Positions 29,860-39,224 of a stretch of DNA of 64,000 nt are shown one piece after another. The stretch covers positions 2,268,501 through 2,332,500 of the forward strand of contig NZ_QRBB01000001.1 of the NCBI RefSeq assembly GCF_003363135.1, given 5' to 3'. Made by a program: the position numbers and the translations under genes. Source of the stretch: Alteriqipengyuania lutimaris. Its GTDB lineage: Bacteria; Pseudomonadota; Alphaproteobacteria; Sphingomonadales; Sphingomonadaceae. The stretch's first letter is position 1; every line of letters starts with the position of its first letter. The notes below the pieces were generated by a model. That model did no database searches and was not told where the DNA came from. It saw only the letters and a program-made list of their open reading frames with translations.

Positions 29860-30345
29860 ATGGCACGTATCGATTTCACCCCCTATCGTCGCAGCACCGT
29901 GGGTTTCGACCACCTTTTCGACCTGCTCGAAAGCTCGGTCCGCAACACCGGCGACAACTACCCCCCCTTTAATATCGAGAAGCGCGGCGAGGATGAATTC
30001 CGCATCACGCTCGCGCTCGCAGGCTTCCGCGCCGGCGATATCGATATCACCGCGCAGCAGAACCTGCTGACCATCACCGGGCGCAAGCAGGACGATGCGA
30101 AGCCCGAAGGCAGTGAGATGCTGCATGTCGGTATCGCAAACCGCGGCTTCGAGCGTCGCTTCGAACTGGCCGACCACGTGCGCGTCTCAAACGCCGATCT
30201 GGCCGATGGCATGCTCGTGATCGATCTGGTCCGCGAAGTGCCCGAGGCGATGAAGCCGAAGAAGATCGCGATCAACGGTCAGCAGTCTTCGCTGAGCATC
30301 GTCGACTCGTCCGAAAGCGACGAATCGGATCGCGACGCGGCCTGA
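29860..30345 (+). CDS. Small heat-shock protein Hsp20 (IbpA-like)
   Basis: 161 residues: a short N-terminal arm with FTPYRRSTVGFDHLFDLLE, typical of the IbpA class A proteins, an alpha-crystallin domain (about 35-135, including DEFRITLALAGF, LLTITGRKQ and the GxL-type ending DGMLVIDLVREVPEAMKP), and an acidic Ser-rich tail. It holds unfolded proteins for DnaK/ClpB. The ATG at 29860 follows GGAGGA; an in-frame start at 29707 is excluded because the leader is structured RNA. Control is probably double: RpoH transcription and a ROSE-like thermometer. Confidence 0.95.
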   Translation: MARIDFTPYRRSTVGFDHLFDLLESSVRNTGDNYPPFNIEKRGEDEFRITLALAGFRAGDIDITAQQNLLTITGRKQDDAKPEGSEMLHVGIANRGFERRFELADHVRVSNADLADGMLVIDLVREVPEAMKPKKIAINGQQSSLSIVDSSESDESDRDAA

Positions 30346-30400
30346 CCATCTCACCTCCGCATCCGCCGCTCCGCGCGGCGCATGCATAATGCCAAAACCG

Positions 30401-30436
30401 CCCGCTCCTGCCACCAAGCGCAGGGGCGGGTTTTTT
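30401..30436 (+). terminator. Rho-independent terminator of hsp20
   Basis: CCCGCTCCTGC (30401-30411) pairs over 11 positions (one G-U) with GCAGGGGCGGG (30420-30430), followed by TTTTTT (30431-30436). Located 55 bp after the stop codon. Confidence 0.92.
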
Positions 30437-30439
30437 ATG

Positions 30440-30665
30440 TAACGTGAAGATTTACTTGTGCTTTTGGGGCGACCCCGAAGAGTCGCCCCACGGCATATGC
30501 CGCCTTGACCGGGTCTGCCCGTCCGGGTCGCAGAAGACGATCAAACCCGGGACAAGCTCTTGATTAGGGATACCCCAAACACAGCGCTGCCCCCACAACG
30601 CGGACGCGAGGTATGGATCAAAACATGATAAAGATAAAGAGGCTTCTACTTGGCCGCGTGACAAT
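30440..30665 (-). other. Gene-free structured region after pyrG, candidate non-coding RNA
   Basis: About 270 bp between the hsp20 terminator and the pyrG stop, more A/T-rich than its surroundings at the pyrG end. Three inverted repeats are packed together: a perfect 8-bp stem GGGGCGAC/GTCGCCCC (30466-30489), the palindrome CGGCATATGCCG (30491-30502), and GTCCGGGT with ACCCGG-g-AC (30521-30528 with 30545-30553). The minus strand also carries GGCGGCAT near the presumed 3' end, as seen near the 3' end of 6S RNA, but I cannot fold a convincing closed 6S structure. A 70-codon minus-strand reading frame here has no Shine-Dalgarno or recognisable domain and is probably not a gene. Confidence 0.35.
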
Positions 30666-30707
30666 GAAGATTGTATTTTGCGACCAACAACTTGGAACCA
30701 AACAGCC

Positions 30708-32342
30708 CTAGACCAGCCGCGATTGCCTCAGCGCCGCCGCCACGAATCCGGCGAACAGCGGATGCGGGTCGAACGGGCGCGATTTCAGCTCGGGGTGGAA
30801 CTGCACACCGACGAAGAAGGGATGATCGGGCCGCTCCACAATCTCGGGCAGCAGGCCGTCGGGCGACATCCCGGAGAAAATCAGCCCGTCATTCTCCAGC
30901 CGTTCGCGATACGCACCGTTCACTTCGTAACGGTGACGGTGGCGCTCGGAGATTTCGGACGCGCCGCCGTAAATATCGCTGATCCGGCTACCCTCTGCCA
31001 GCTTCGCGTCATAGGCGCCGAGCCGCATCGTGCCGCCCAGATCGCCGTCGGCTGCGCGGGTCTCCAGCCCTTCCTTGGTCATCCATTCGGTGATGATGCC
31101 CACCACCGGCTCGTCGGTCTCTCCGAATTCGGTCGAGGACGCCGCATCCACGCCTGCCGCGCGCGCGCTCTCGATGCAGGCCATCTGCATACCGAGGCAT
31201 ATCCCGAAGAACGGCACCTTGCGTTCGCGCGCGAAGCGTACGCTGGCGATCTTGCCCTCGCTGCCGCGCTCGCCGAAACCGCCGGGCACGAGGATGCCGT
31301 GAAGCGGCTCGAGCTCGGCGACGATTTCGGAGGGATCGCGCTCGAACACTTCGGCATCGATCCACTTGACGTGGACCTTGGCCCTGTTGGCCAGCCCGCC
31401 ATGGACCAGCGCCTCGTTGAGCGACTTGTAAGCGTCCTTGAGGCCGACATACTTGCCCACCACGCCGATGGTAACTTCGCCCTCGGGATTGAAATAGCGG
31501 CTCGTCACTTCGCGCCACGGTGCCAGATCGGGCGCGGGAGCGTCGGCGATGCCGAAGCCGCGCAGGACTTCGGCGTCGAGGCCTTCCTCGTGATATTGCA
31601 GCGGCACGGCGTAGATCGACTTTGCGTCGAGCGCGGGGATCACCGCCTGGGGTCGCACGTTGCAGAAATTGGCGATCTTGCGCCGTTCCGCCTCGGGGAG
31701 GAAATGTTCGGATCGGCACAGCAGGATGTCGGGCTTGATACCCAGTGCGGCCAGTTCGCGCACCGAGTGCTGCGTCGGCTTGGTCTTCAGCTCGCCCGCC
31801 GCGGCGATGTAGGGCACCAGCGTCACGTGCACGCTCAGCGTCTGCATCGGCTCGAGTTCGTTACGTAGCTGGCGGATCGCCTCCATGAAGGGCAGCGATT
31901 CGATATCGCCCACCGTGCCGCCGATCTCGCACAGGATGAAGTCGTGGTCGCCCTGGTCAGCCAGCGCGAATTCCTTGATCGCGTCGGTCACGTGCGGAAT
32001 CACCTGCACCGTCGCGCCGAGGAAGTCGCCGCGCCGTTCCTTGGCGATGATCTCCTGATACACGCGCCCGCTGGTGATGTTGTCCGCCTGATGGGCGGAA
32101 ACGCCGGTGAAGCGTTCGTAATGGCCCAGATCGAGGTCGGTCTCGGCCCCGTCGTCGGTGACATAGACCTCGCCGTGCTGATAGGGGCTCATCGTGCCCG
32201 GATCGACGTTGAGATAGGGGTCGAACTTGCGGATGCGGACCTTGTAGCCGCGCGCCTGCAGCAACGCGCCGAGCGATGCCGCCATGAGACCCTTGCCGAG
32301 CGAGGAGACCACGCCGCCGGTGATGAAAATATACCGCGCCAT
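30708..32342 (-). CDS. pyrG: CTP synthase
   Basis: 544 residues, the family's usual length. The synthetase domain opens [19 protein letters not shown] with the ATP loop and continues with [15 protein letters not shown] and GGTVGDIES. The class I glutamine amidotransferase domain has the nucleophile Cys in [11 protein letters not shown] and the His/Glu in [12 protein letters not shown]. It converts UTP to CTP. It is the third gene of a tpiA-secG-pyrG run on the minus strand, with gaps of 75 and 89 bp. Confidence 0.98.
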   Translation of the reverse strand: MARYIFITGGVVSSLGKGLMAASLGALLQARGYKVRIRKFDPYLNVDPGTMSPYQHGEVYVTDDGAETDLDLGHYERFTGVSAHQADNITSGRVYQEIIAKERRGDFLGATVQVIPHVTDAIKEFALADQGDHDFILCEIGGTVGDIESLPFMEAIRQLRNELEPMQTLSVHVTLVPYIAAAGELKTKPTQHSVRELAALGIKPDILLCRSEHFLPEAERRKIANFCNVRPQAVIPALDAKSIYAVPLQYHEEGLDAEVLRGFGIADAPAPDLAPWREVTSRYFNPEGEVTIGVVGKYVGLKDAYKSLNEALVHGGLANRAKVHVKWIDAEVFERDPSEIVAELEPLHGILVPGGFGERGSEGKIASVRFARERKVPFFGICLGMQMACIESARAAGVDAASSTEFGETDEPVVGIITEWMTKEGLETRAADGDLGGTMRLGAYDAKLAEGSRISDIYGGASEISERHRHRYEVNGAYRERLENDGLIFSGMSPDGLLPEIVERPDHPFFVGVQFHPELKSRPFDPHPLFAGFVAAALRQSRLV

Positions 32343-32431
32343 GGGAGTTGGCCTTTACGTGGCGTTGCCGGGCAAAGGCAAGCCGCTGCGATGCAGCGCT
32401 CGCCTCAATCCCCGAATTTTGGAAAGAAAAA

Positions 32432-32836
32432 TTACTCGGTCGCGCCCTGGAGCGGATCGGCGTCGCCCTGCGGCACCGGATCGACCGGCGGATCGCCGTC
32501 GAGCCCTTCGCTATCGAGAGGGCCCTCCTCCGCCAGCGGATCGCTCGCCAGCGGATCGGCGGGCGCCACCGTGCGGTCGAGCGTCGATTCGATCGCGTCG
32601 CCGCCCGAAATATCGACCGCCATCGCGGCAAGGATGATCGACAGGACCACGAAGACGATCGCCAGCCAGCGGGTCGACTTGGTCAGGAAGTCGGCCGCGC
32701 CGCGCGCGCTCATCATGCCGCCGGGCGAGCCGCCACCGCCGATGCCCAGCCCCCCGCCTTCGGAGCGCTGCATCAGGATCACTCCGACCAGCGCTGCCGC
32801 GACAATCGCCTGGAGAACGGTGAGGAAGAGGAACAT
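32432..32836 (-). CDS. secG: Preprotein translocase subunit SecG
   Basis: 134 residues. Two membrane helices (about 2-20 and 56-76) flank the conserved Gly-rich loop GGGLGIGGGGSPGGMMSARG with the family TKSTRWLAIVF segment. The C-terminal half is an acidic, Pro-rich extension of about 55 residues (repeated DPL motifs), common in alphaproteobacterial SecG. It forms SecYEG in the inner membrane. Lies between tpiA and pyrG, as in related genomes. Confidence 0.94.
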   Translation of the reverse strand: MFLFLTVLQAIVAAALVGVILMQRSEGGGLGIGGGGSPGGMMSARGAADFLTKSTRWLAIVFVVLSIILAAMAVDISGGDAIESTLDRTVAPADPLASDPLAEEGPLDSEGLDGDPPVDPVPQGDADPLQGATE

Positions 32837-32911
32837 TGGCTATGACTGCTTTCGATGATGATTGGCTGCGAAACTAGGAACCGCGGGTTTCCCGCGCAAG
32901 CACGAGCGTGC

Positions 32912-33682
32912 TCAGTCCCGGTTTGCGGTCACTTCCTGCACCGCGAGGACGATGTTCATGAAGCTCTCGGCGGAAAGGCTGGCCCCACCGACGAGCGCGC
33001 CGTTGACCTCGGCGCCCGCCATGATCTCGGCTGCGTTGTCGGCATTGACCGAACCGCCATAGATGATGCGCACCGCAGCGCCGTCTTCCTCGCCGAAGGT
33101 ATCGACCAGATATTCGCGAATCGCGGTGTGCATCTCGGCGATATCCTCGACGCTGGCGGCCTCGCCACTGCCGATCGCCCAGATCGGTTCGTAGGCGATG
33201 GTCAGCTTTTCGGCCGGTTCTTCGATATTCGAGGGCATCGAAGCCTTGATCTGCTTGAGCACATGCTCGACCGCCTTGCCCGCCTCGCGCTTGTCGAGCG
33301 GTTCGCCGCAGCACAGGATCAGCCTGAGCCCGGCGTCGAGCGCGGCCGCGCCCTTTTCGGCGATCAGCTTGTCCTTCTCGCCATGGCCATCGCGCCGTTC
33401 GCTATGGCCCAGAATCACGAATCCGGCGCCCGCATCGGCGACCATTGCGGCGGAGATGTCGCCCGTATGCGCACCGCCATCGGCGGGGTGGCAATCCTGC
33501 GCGCCGACGCCGATCTGCTCGGCCTCCCGGCGGACGGGGTGAATCAGGGTGAAGGGCGGCGCCAGCGCGATCTCCACCTGCATAAGCCGCTGCGCCGCGC
33601 GATCGATCGCGCGCGCTTCGGACAGCATCGCACGCGTACCGTGCATCTTCCAGTTACCGACGATGAAAGGGCGTTGCGCCAT
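32912..33682 (-). CDS. tpiA: Triosephosphate isomerase
   Basis: 256 residues. Active-site Lys in GNWKMHG, His in ILGHSERRD, Glu in AYEPIWAIGSG, and phosphate loop IIYGGSVNADNA are all present. It interconverts dihydroxyacetone phosphate and glyceraldehyde 3-phosphate. The ATG at 33682 gives the standard MAQRPFIVGNWKM start; the longer frame to 33844 is not conserved. It is divergent from ppiD, and the 238-bp region between them should carry both promoters. Confidence 0.97.
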   Translation of the reverse strand: MAQRPFIVGNWKMHGTRAMLSEARAIDRAAQRLMQVEIALAPPFTLIHPVRREAEQIGVGAQDCHPADGGAHTGDISAAMVADAGAGFVILGHSERRDGHGEKDKLIAEKGAAALDAGLRLILCCGEPLDKREAGKAVEHVLKQIKASMPSNIEEPAEKLTIAYEPIWAIGSGEAASVEDIAEMHTAIREYLVDTFGEEDGAAVRIIYGGSVNADNAAEIMAGAEVNGALVGGASLSAESFMNIVLAVQEVTANRD

Positions 33683-33920
33683 TTCGCTAAAGTCCTGCTT
33701 ATTTTTGAAATCGGGGTCGCGGACGGGCCATTGCCCGAACGCAGAACGGCGTCGGTAGCCGAGGTCTCGTCCGCAGTCAAAACCCGGCTGAACCCGTATG
33801 CACGGCTTGCGGGGTTGCCTTCGCCGATTTAAGGATCGCCGCATACGGCACGGGCGCGTTCATCGGCGCGCGTCCATCGTCCCGCCAGCTTCGATCCTCA
33901 CCCCAGGACCCGACAAGTTC

Positions 33921-35858
33921 ATGATCAATTTTTTCCGTTCGTTTTTCCAGTCCAAGATCGGCCTCGCGCTCACGATCGGCTTTCTGGTGCTGATCGCGCT
34001 CGCATTTGCCAGCGCCGATGTGTCGACCACCGGGACCTTCGGCGGCCTGTCCGGCACCAACAACGTGGCCGTGGTCGGCAAGGAGGAAGTCACCACCGCC
34101 GAACTGCGCCAGTCGGCCGACAACGCCTTCCGCCAGGTCCAGCAGAGCGAGCCGACGCTGTCGCTGGAGGAATTCATTGCCGATGGCGGGCTGGAACAGG
34201 TGTTCGACACGCTGCTCGACCGGGTGTCGATCTCCGAATTCGGTCGCATCTTGGGTCTGAGAGCGGGCGACAACCTCATCAACAGCGAGATTCGCATGAT
34301 TCCGGCCTTTGCCGGGCCGGACGGCAATTTTAGCGACGATGTCTATCGCTCGGCCATTCGCAGCCAGGGCCTGACCGACCAGATCGTTCGCGAAGACCTG
34401 ACCGACGGCCTGATTGCGCGGCAGGTGCTGATCCCCGCCGTCTTCGGCGCGCAATTCCCCGAATCGGTCACGCGCCGCTACGCCACCCAGCTGCGCGAAC
34501 GACGCGAGGGTTCGATCGCACTGGTCCCGGCGGAATTCTACGTGCCCGAGGAAGACCCGAGCGACGAACAGCTGCAGGCTTTCTACCGTGAAAACCGCGA
34601 CGATTTCATCCGTCCCGAACGCCGCCAAGTCCGCTACGCCGCGTTCGGAGCCGACGCGCTGGGCGACCGGATCGAGCCGACGCAGGCCGAAATCCGCCAG
34701 CGCTACGAGCAGAACGAGGACGATTACAGCGCCAGCGAAGAACGCACCTTCACCCAGCTGATCGTGCCCACCCGCGAAGCCGCGCAAAGCATCCGGAGCC
34801 GCGTTGAAGGCGGTGCTTCGCTGTCGGCCGCGGCCCGCGAGGCGGGGCTGGACACATCCGAAATGGGCCCGATCCGGCGCGAGGATTATGCCCAGCAGGC
34901 CAACCCGGCCGTGGCGAATGCGGTGTTCTCTGCAGAGGATGGCGCGATCGCGGACATCGCGCGCAGCCCGCTCGGCTTCCATGTCGTGCGAATCGATGAC
35001 GTAACCGAGATCCCGGCGCGATCGCTCGCGCAGGTGCGCGACGAGATCTTGACCGCGCTGCGCACCGAAAAGCAGCGCCGCGCGCTGAACGAACTCGCAA
35101 GCGAGGTTGAGGACCGGATCAACAGCGGCGAATCCTTCCGCGAAGTCGCCGAAGCGCTCGACCTCGACATCGAGACGACCCGGCCGCTGATCGCCTCGGG
35201 CCAGGTCTTCGGCGGCGAACAGGGGGAGACCGCGCCCGAACTGGTCCAGCCGCTGGTCCCCACCGTGTTCCAGATGCAGGAAGGGCAGCCGCAGATCGCC
35301 CAGGTCCAGGACGGGCAGACCTTCGTCCTGTTCGAGCCTGCCTCGATCACGCGCTCGGCTGCGCCCCCGCTCGCCGAAATCCGCGAAGAGGTCGGCAATC
35401 GCTGGAAACTCGCCCGTGGCGCCGAGGCGGCCGAAGAAGCGGCGGCGCGCATCCTCAAGCGCGTGCGCGACGGCAGCACGCTCGCCGCCGCGATGCGCGC
35501 GGAGGACAAGCCCCTGCCCCCTGCCCGCCCGCTCAACGTCACGCGCGATCAGCTGCAACAGCAGCAGCAGCCCAACCCGCCGGTGGCGCTGATGTTCGCC
35601 ATGACCGAAGGCACTGCCAAGCGGATCGAGGCGCCGGGCAATGCTGGCTACTTCCTCGTCGCGCTCGACGAGATCACCGCAGGCGAGCTCGAAGAGGGCG
35701 ATCCGCTGATCGCCCAGGCACAGCGCGGCTATGGCGAATTGCTGAGCCGCGAATATGGCGACCAACTGCGCGTCGCCATCCGCAACGATATCGGCGTGCA
35801 GCGCAGCGACGAAGCGATTGCGGCGGTCGAACGCGATCTGACCGGCGCCAGAAACTGA
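33921..35858 (+). CDS. ppiD: Membrane-anchored peptidyl-prolyl isomerase PpiD/SurA-like
   Basis: 645 residues. A short N-terminus and one membrane helix (about 13-33) anchor the protein in the inner membrane, facing the periplasm. A SurA-N-like helical chaperone region follows (VAVVGKEEVTTAELRQSADNAFRQV), then a parvulin-type rotamase domain (about 265-385, with EERTFTQLIVPTREAAQSI and GFHVVRIDDVTEI) and a long C-terminal part. It assists folding of exported and outer-membrane proteins. Start at ATG 33921 (MINFFRSFFQ), directly before the anchor. trpE follows after 23 bp. Confidence 0.92.
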   Translation: MINFFRSFFQSKIGLALTIGFLVLIALAFASADVSTTGTFGGLSGTNNVAVVGKEEVTTAELRQSADNAFRQVQQSEPTLSLEEFIADGGLEQVFDTLLDRVSISEFGRILGLRAGDNLINSEIRMIPAFAGPDGNFSDDVYRSAIRSQGLTDQIVREDLTDGLIARQVLIPAVFGAQFPESVTRRYATQLRERREGSIALVPAEFYVPEEDPSDEQLQAFYRENRDDFIRPERRQVRYAAFGADALGDRIEPTQAEIRQRYEQNEDDYSASEERTFTQLIVPTREAAQSIRSRVEGGASLSAAAREAGLDTSEMGPIRREDYAQQANPAVANAVFSAEDGAIADIARSPLGFHVVRIDDVTEIPARSLAQVRDEILTALRTEKQRRALNELASEVEDRINSGESFREVAEALDLDIETTRPLIASGQVFGGEQGETAPELVQPLVPTVFQMQEGQPQIAQVQDGQTFVLFEPASITRSAAPPLAEIREEVGNRWKLARGAEAAEEAAARILKRVRDGSTLAAAMRAEDKPLPPARPLNVTRDQLQQQQQPNPPVALMFAMTEGTAKRIEAPGNAGYFLVALDEITAGELEEGDPLIAQAQRGYGELLSREYGDQLRVAIRNDIGVQRSDEAIAAVERDLTGARN

Positions 35859-35881
35859 CGTCCAATCCTCCGGGGCACACC

Positions 35882-37393
35882 ATGGTGCACAATTTTGCCG
35901 AGGCGCGCGATCGGCTGGCCCGGGGGCTTCCCGCGATGGTCTGGCAACGGCGTATCGCCGACACGCTGACTCCCGTCGGCGCAGCGCTTGCGCTGTTCGA
36001 GGACGGGCGTGGCGACTTCCTGCTCGAATCGGTCGAAGGGGGCGAGGCGCGCGGGCGCTACAGCCTGCTGGGGATCGATCCCGACCTCGTGCTGAAGGCC
36101 GAAGGCGTCTCGGCTGCGGTCAATCGCGACTGGCGGCGCGATCGCGACGCATTCGAGGAAGTCTCGGGCAACGGCCTCGCTGCGCTGCGTGCGCTGCTGG
36201 CCGAAATCGAGATGCCGGTGCCCGAAGACCTGCCGCCTGCGCTCGCGCTGCTGGTCGGCTATTTCGGCTACGAAACGATTTCGCTCGTCGAGAAACTGCC
36301 GCGCGCAAGCGAGGACCCGCTGGGTCTGCCGGACATGGTGTTCAGCCGCCCCGGCCTGCTGCTGGTCTTCGACGCGCTGACCGACGAAGTCTTCCTGATC
36401 GCGCCCGTATGGCCGTCCGATGCCGAGCCCGAGCAAGCGCTCGACGCCGCCGGGGAGCGTATCGACGAGGCGCTGCGCCGCCTCGCGCAGCCGCTACCGC
36501 AGGGCGCCGCCGATCCGGCCACGCTCGACCCGGAAGCGATGGACCTGCGCCCGACCGTCGCGGGCGAGGATTACGCCGCACGCGTGGCGCGCGCGCAGGA
36601 CTACATCCTTGCGGGCGATATCTTCCAGGTCGTCCTCGCCCAGCGGTTCACCACGCCCTTCCCGCATTCGGCGATGGCGCTCTATCGTGCGCTGCGACGG
36701 GTAAATCCTTCGCCGTTCCTCTACCTGCTCGACCTGCCGGAGGTCGGCATCGTCGGCTCCAGCCCCGAAATCCTCGTGCGCCTGCGCGATGGCCAGGTGA
36801 CCATCCGCCCGATCGCGGGCACGCGCCCGCGCGGCGCCTCGCCGCAGGCCGATCGCGCGGCCGAACGCGAACTGCTCGCCGATCCGAAGGAGCGCGCCGA
36901 ACACCTCATGCTGCTCGACCTCGGGCGAAACGACGTTGGTCGCGTTTGTGCCCCGGGCAGTGTCGAAGTGACGGACAGCTTCATGGTCGAACGCTATAGC
37001 CACGTCATGCATATCGTCAGCAATGTTCAGGGGCGCCTCGGTGCCGGTAAGGATGCGCTCGATGCGCTGTTCGCGGGCTTCCCCGCAGGCACGGTCAGCG
37101 GCGCGCCCAAGCTGCGCGCGTGCGAGATCATCGCCGAGCTGGAGGCCGAGAAACGCGGGCCATACGCGGGCGGCGTCGGCTATTTCGCGCCCGACGGCAG
37201 CTTCGATTCGTGCATCGTGCTGCGCACCGGCCTGGTGAAGGACGGCACTCTCCACGTCACCGCAGGGGCGGGAATCGTGGCCGACAGCGATCCGGCCTCC
37301 GAACAGCGCGAGTGCGAGGCCAAGGCGGGCGCGCTGCTCGCCGCCGCGCGCGAAGCGGTGCATCGTCACGACGAAGCGGGGTTCGGCCAATGA
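35882..37393 (+). CDS. trpE: Anthranilate synthase component I
   Basis: 503 residues. The N-terminal part has LLESVEGGEARGRYSLLG, containing the LLES-type tryptophan-binding motif for feedback inhibition. The chorismate-binding domain has FQVVLAQRF, the PIAGTRPRG motif, LLDLGRNDVGRV, and FPAGTVSGAPKLRACEII. It makes anthranilate from chorismate with TrpG glutamine amidotransferase. The next gene overlaps by ATGA. No trp leader peptide is visible in the 23 bp separating it from ppiD. Confidence 0.97.
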   Translation: MVHNFAEARDRLARGLPAMVWQRRIADTLTPVGAALALFEDGRGDFLLESVEGGEARGRYSLLGIDPDLVLKAEGVSAAVNRDWRRDRDAFEEVSGNGLAALRALLAEIEMPVPEDLPPALALLVGYFGYETISLVEKLPRASEDPLGLPDMVFSRPGLLLVFDALTDEVFLIAPVWPSDAEPEQALDAAGERIDEALRRLAQPLPQGAADPATLDPEAMDLRPTVAGEDYAARVARAQDYILAGDIFQVVLAQRFTTPFPHSAMALYRALRRVNPSPFLYLLDLPEVGIVGSSPEILVRLRDGQVTIRPIAGTRPRGASPQADRAAERELLADPKERAEHLMLLDLGRNDVGRVCAPGSVEVTDSFMVERYSHVMHIVSNVQGRLGAGKDALDALFAGFPAGTVSGAPKLRACEIIAELEAEKRGPYAGGVGYFAPDGSFDSCIVLRTGLVKDGTLHVTAGAGIVADSDPASEQRECEAKAGALLAAAREAVHRHDEAGFGQ

Positions 37394-38256
37394 CGCTGCG
37401 AGCCACATCTGCCGTGGCGCTCGCTCTGCTCGCGCTGACCGCCTGCGACCAGAGCCAGCCGGGCGAGGCGGTGATCCGCACCGACATCAGCGGCGAAAAG
37501 GGCGTCGAGATCGCCCGCGCCGACGAGGCTGAGCCTGCGCCCTCCCCCACCCCGACACCGACGCCGAGCGAGACGGCCACGCCCGAGGATTCGGCCTGCC
37601 AGCCCGTGCGGTTCGAAGACGTGGTCTTCACCCAGTGCGTCGCCGACCCGGCCGAGCATCGCGTGCGCATGGTGCTGGGCGCACCCTTCCGCAGCCTCGC
37701 CAAATTCTCCGCCTCGCGCGCCGAGGATGCCCCGCGCGTCGCCTTCGCGATGAATGCGGGCATGTACGACGGCGAAGGCAAGCCGATCGGCTATTACGTC
37801 GAGGAACGCGAGCGGCTGAAGGAGCTCAACCGCAACGAAGGCTCGGGCAATTTCCACATGAAGCCCAACGGCGTGTTCTACGGCACCGGCGGAAACTGGC
37901 GGATCAAGACCAGCGACGACTTCTACAGCACCGTCGGCGACCGGCCCGACTTCGGCACGCAGAGCGGCCCGATGCTGCTGATCGACGGAGAGATGCACCC
38001 GCAGATTTCGGATGACGGGCCGAGCAAGCGGATCCGTAACGGAGTCGGGATCGACCGCGAGGGCAAGGCGCATTTCGTGATCACCAACCGACCGGTCAGC
38101 TTCGGCCAGTTCGCGCGGTTCTTCCGCGATGTGGCCGGAACGCCCAATGCGCTCTATCTCGACGGCAGCGTGTCCTCCTTGTGGGACCCTGCGCGTGGTC
38201 GGATGGACACGCGCGCCGATCTGGGCCCGCTGGTGGTCGTCGAATTCAAGGAATGA
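37390..38256 (+). CDS. Lipoprotein with phosphodiester glycosidase (NAGPA/DUF2233) domain
   Basis: 288 residues. The signal peptide ends in a lipobox LTAC (Cys near residue 20), then a Pro/Thr/Glu linker. The domain from about residue 70 has AFAMNAGMYDGEGKPIGYYVE, FHMKPNGVFYG, TQSGPMLLIDGEMHP, IRNGVGIDREGKAHFVI and NALYLDGSVSS, all signature strands of the NAGPA family, whose human member uncovers mannose 6-phosphate. The bacterial substrate is unknown; an envelope glycan is plausible. It is inserted between trpE and trpG, with ATGA overlaps at both ends. Confidence 0.9.
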   Translation: MTLRATSAVALALLALTACDQSQPGEAVIRTDISGEKGVEIARADEAEPAPSPTPTPTPSETATPEDSACQPVRFEDVVFTQCVADPAEHRVRMVLGAPFRSLAKFSASRAEDAPRVAFAMNAGMYDGEGKPIGYYVEERERLKELNRNEGSGNFHMKPNGVFYGTGGNWRIKTSDDFYSTVGDRPDFGTQSGPMLLIDGEMHPQISDDGPSKRIRNGVGIDREGKAHFVITNRPVSFGQFARFFRDVAGTPNALYLDGSVSSLWDPARGRMDTRADLGPLVVVEFKE

Positions 38257-39209
38257 TGATGGAATACGAACGCACGCTTTATCCCGAAATCGAACCCTAC
38301 GAGACCGGCATGTTCGATGTCGGAGAGGGTCATTCGCTCTATTACGAGCGGGTCGGGACGCCCGGAGCGAAGCCTGCGGTGTTCCTCCACGGCGGCCCCG
38401 GCGGCGGGATGAGCCCCGACCATCGGCGCCAGTGGAACCCGGAGAAGTACGACGTCCTCCTATTCGACCAGCGCGGCTGCGGCAAGTCGCTGCCCTTTGC
38501 CGAGATCGAGAACAACGACACCTGGCGGATCGTCGAGGATATCGAGCGGCTGCGCCAGATGTGCGGGCACGAGAAATGGCAGGTCTTCGGCGGCAGCTGG
38601 GGCGCGACGCTCTCGCTCGCCTACGCGCAGACCTATCCCGAGCGGACCAGCGAGATCGTGCTGCGCGGCGTGTTCCTCGGTCGCCAGAAGGAAAAGGACT
38701 GGCTCTACACCTATGGTGCGAGCGAGATCATGGCCGAACAATGGGACAAGTTCACCGGCCTGATCCCCGAGGACGAGCGCGGCGATCTGGTGAAGGCCTA
38801 CCACGCGCGCCTGACCAGCGACGACGAGGAAACCCGCCTCGCCGCCGCGAAGGAATGGTCGCTGTGGGAAGGCAATGTCGCGACACTGCTGCCCAACGAG
38901 GAACTGCTCGGCAGCTTCGCCGATCCGTCCAAGGCTGTGCCCTTCGCCCGCATCTGCGCACGCTTCTTCCTCGAAAACTTCTTTCTCGAGGAAGGCCAGC
39001 TGCTGCGCGATGTCGGCAAGATCAAGGACATCCCCGGCATCATCGTGCAGGGCCGCCACGACATCTGCACCCCGCCCGTCTCCGCATGGGAGCTGAAGAA
39101 GGCCTGGCCCGAAGCCGAGCTCTGGATCGTCCACGACGCGGGCCATTCGGCGGGCGAACCGGGCATCATCGACGGGCTGGTGAGGGCTACGGACAAGCTG
39201 GCGGGGTAG
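38253..39209 (+). CDS. pip: Prolyl aminopeptidase (proline iminopeptidase)
   Basis: 318 residues, alpha/beta hydrolase of the S33 family. HGGPGGGM (oxyanion), FDQRGCGKS, the nucleophile elbow FGGSWGATLSLAYAQ (Ser), Asp in VQGRHDICTP and His in VHDAGHSAGEPG form the triad. It releases N-terminal proline from peptides. Three consecutive ATG codons (38253, 38256, 38259) could start it; the first overlaps the preceding stop. Like the previous gene it separates trpE from trpG and has no tryptophan role. Confidence 0.95.
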   Translation: MMMEYERTLYPEIEPYETGMFDVGEGHSLYYERVGTPGAKPAVFLHGGPGGGMSPDHRRQWNPEKYDVLLFDQRGCGKSLPFAEIENNDTWRIVEDIERLRQMCGHEKWQVFGGSWGATLSLAYAQTYPERTSEIVLRGVFLGRQKEKDWLYTYGASEIMAEQWDKFTGLIPEDERGDLVKAYHARLTSDDEETRLAAAKEWSLWEGNVATLLPNEELLGSFADPSKAVPFARICARFFLENFFLEEGQLLRDVGKIKDIPGIIVQGRHDICTPPVSAWELKKAWPEAELWIVHDAGHSAGEPGIIDGLVRATDKLAG

Positions 39210-39224
39210 GAACAACCGCTCTAT

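Noticed and set aside
30452..30664. 70-codon minus-strand reading frame after pyrG
   Set aside because: It lies over strong inverted repeats, has no Shine-Dalgarno sequence and no recognisable domain; a structured RNA or plain spacer is more likely.
30440..30665. Firm call as 6S RNA
   Set aside because: Only a short GGCGGCAT resemblance and local hairpins were found; the long closing stem and central bubble of 6S could not be drawn by hand.
35859..35881. trp leader peptide or attenuator before trpE
   Set aside because: Only 23 bp separate ppiD and trpE, too short for a Trp-codon leader with alternative hairpins.
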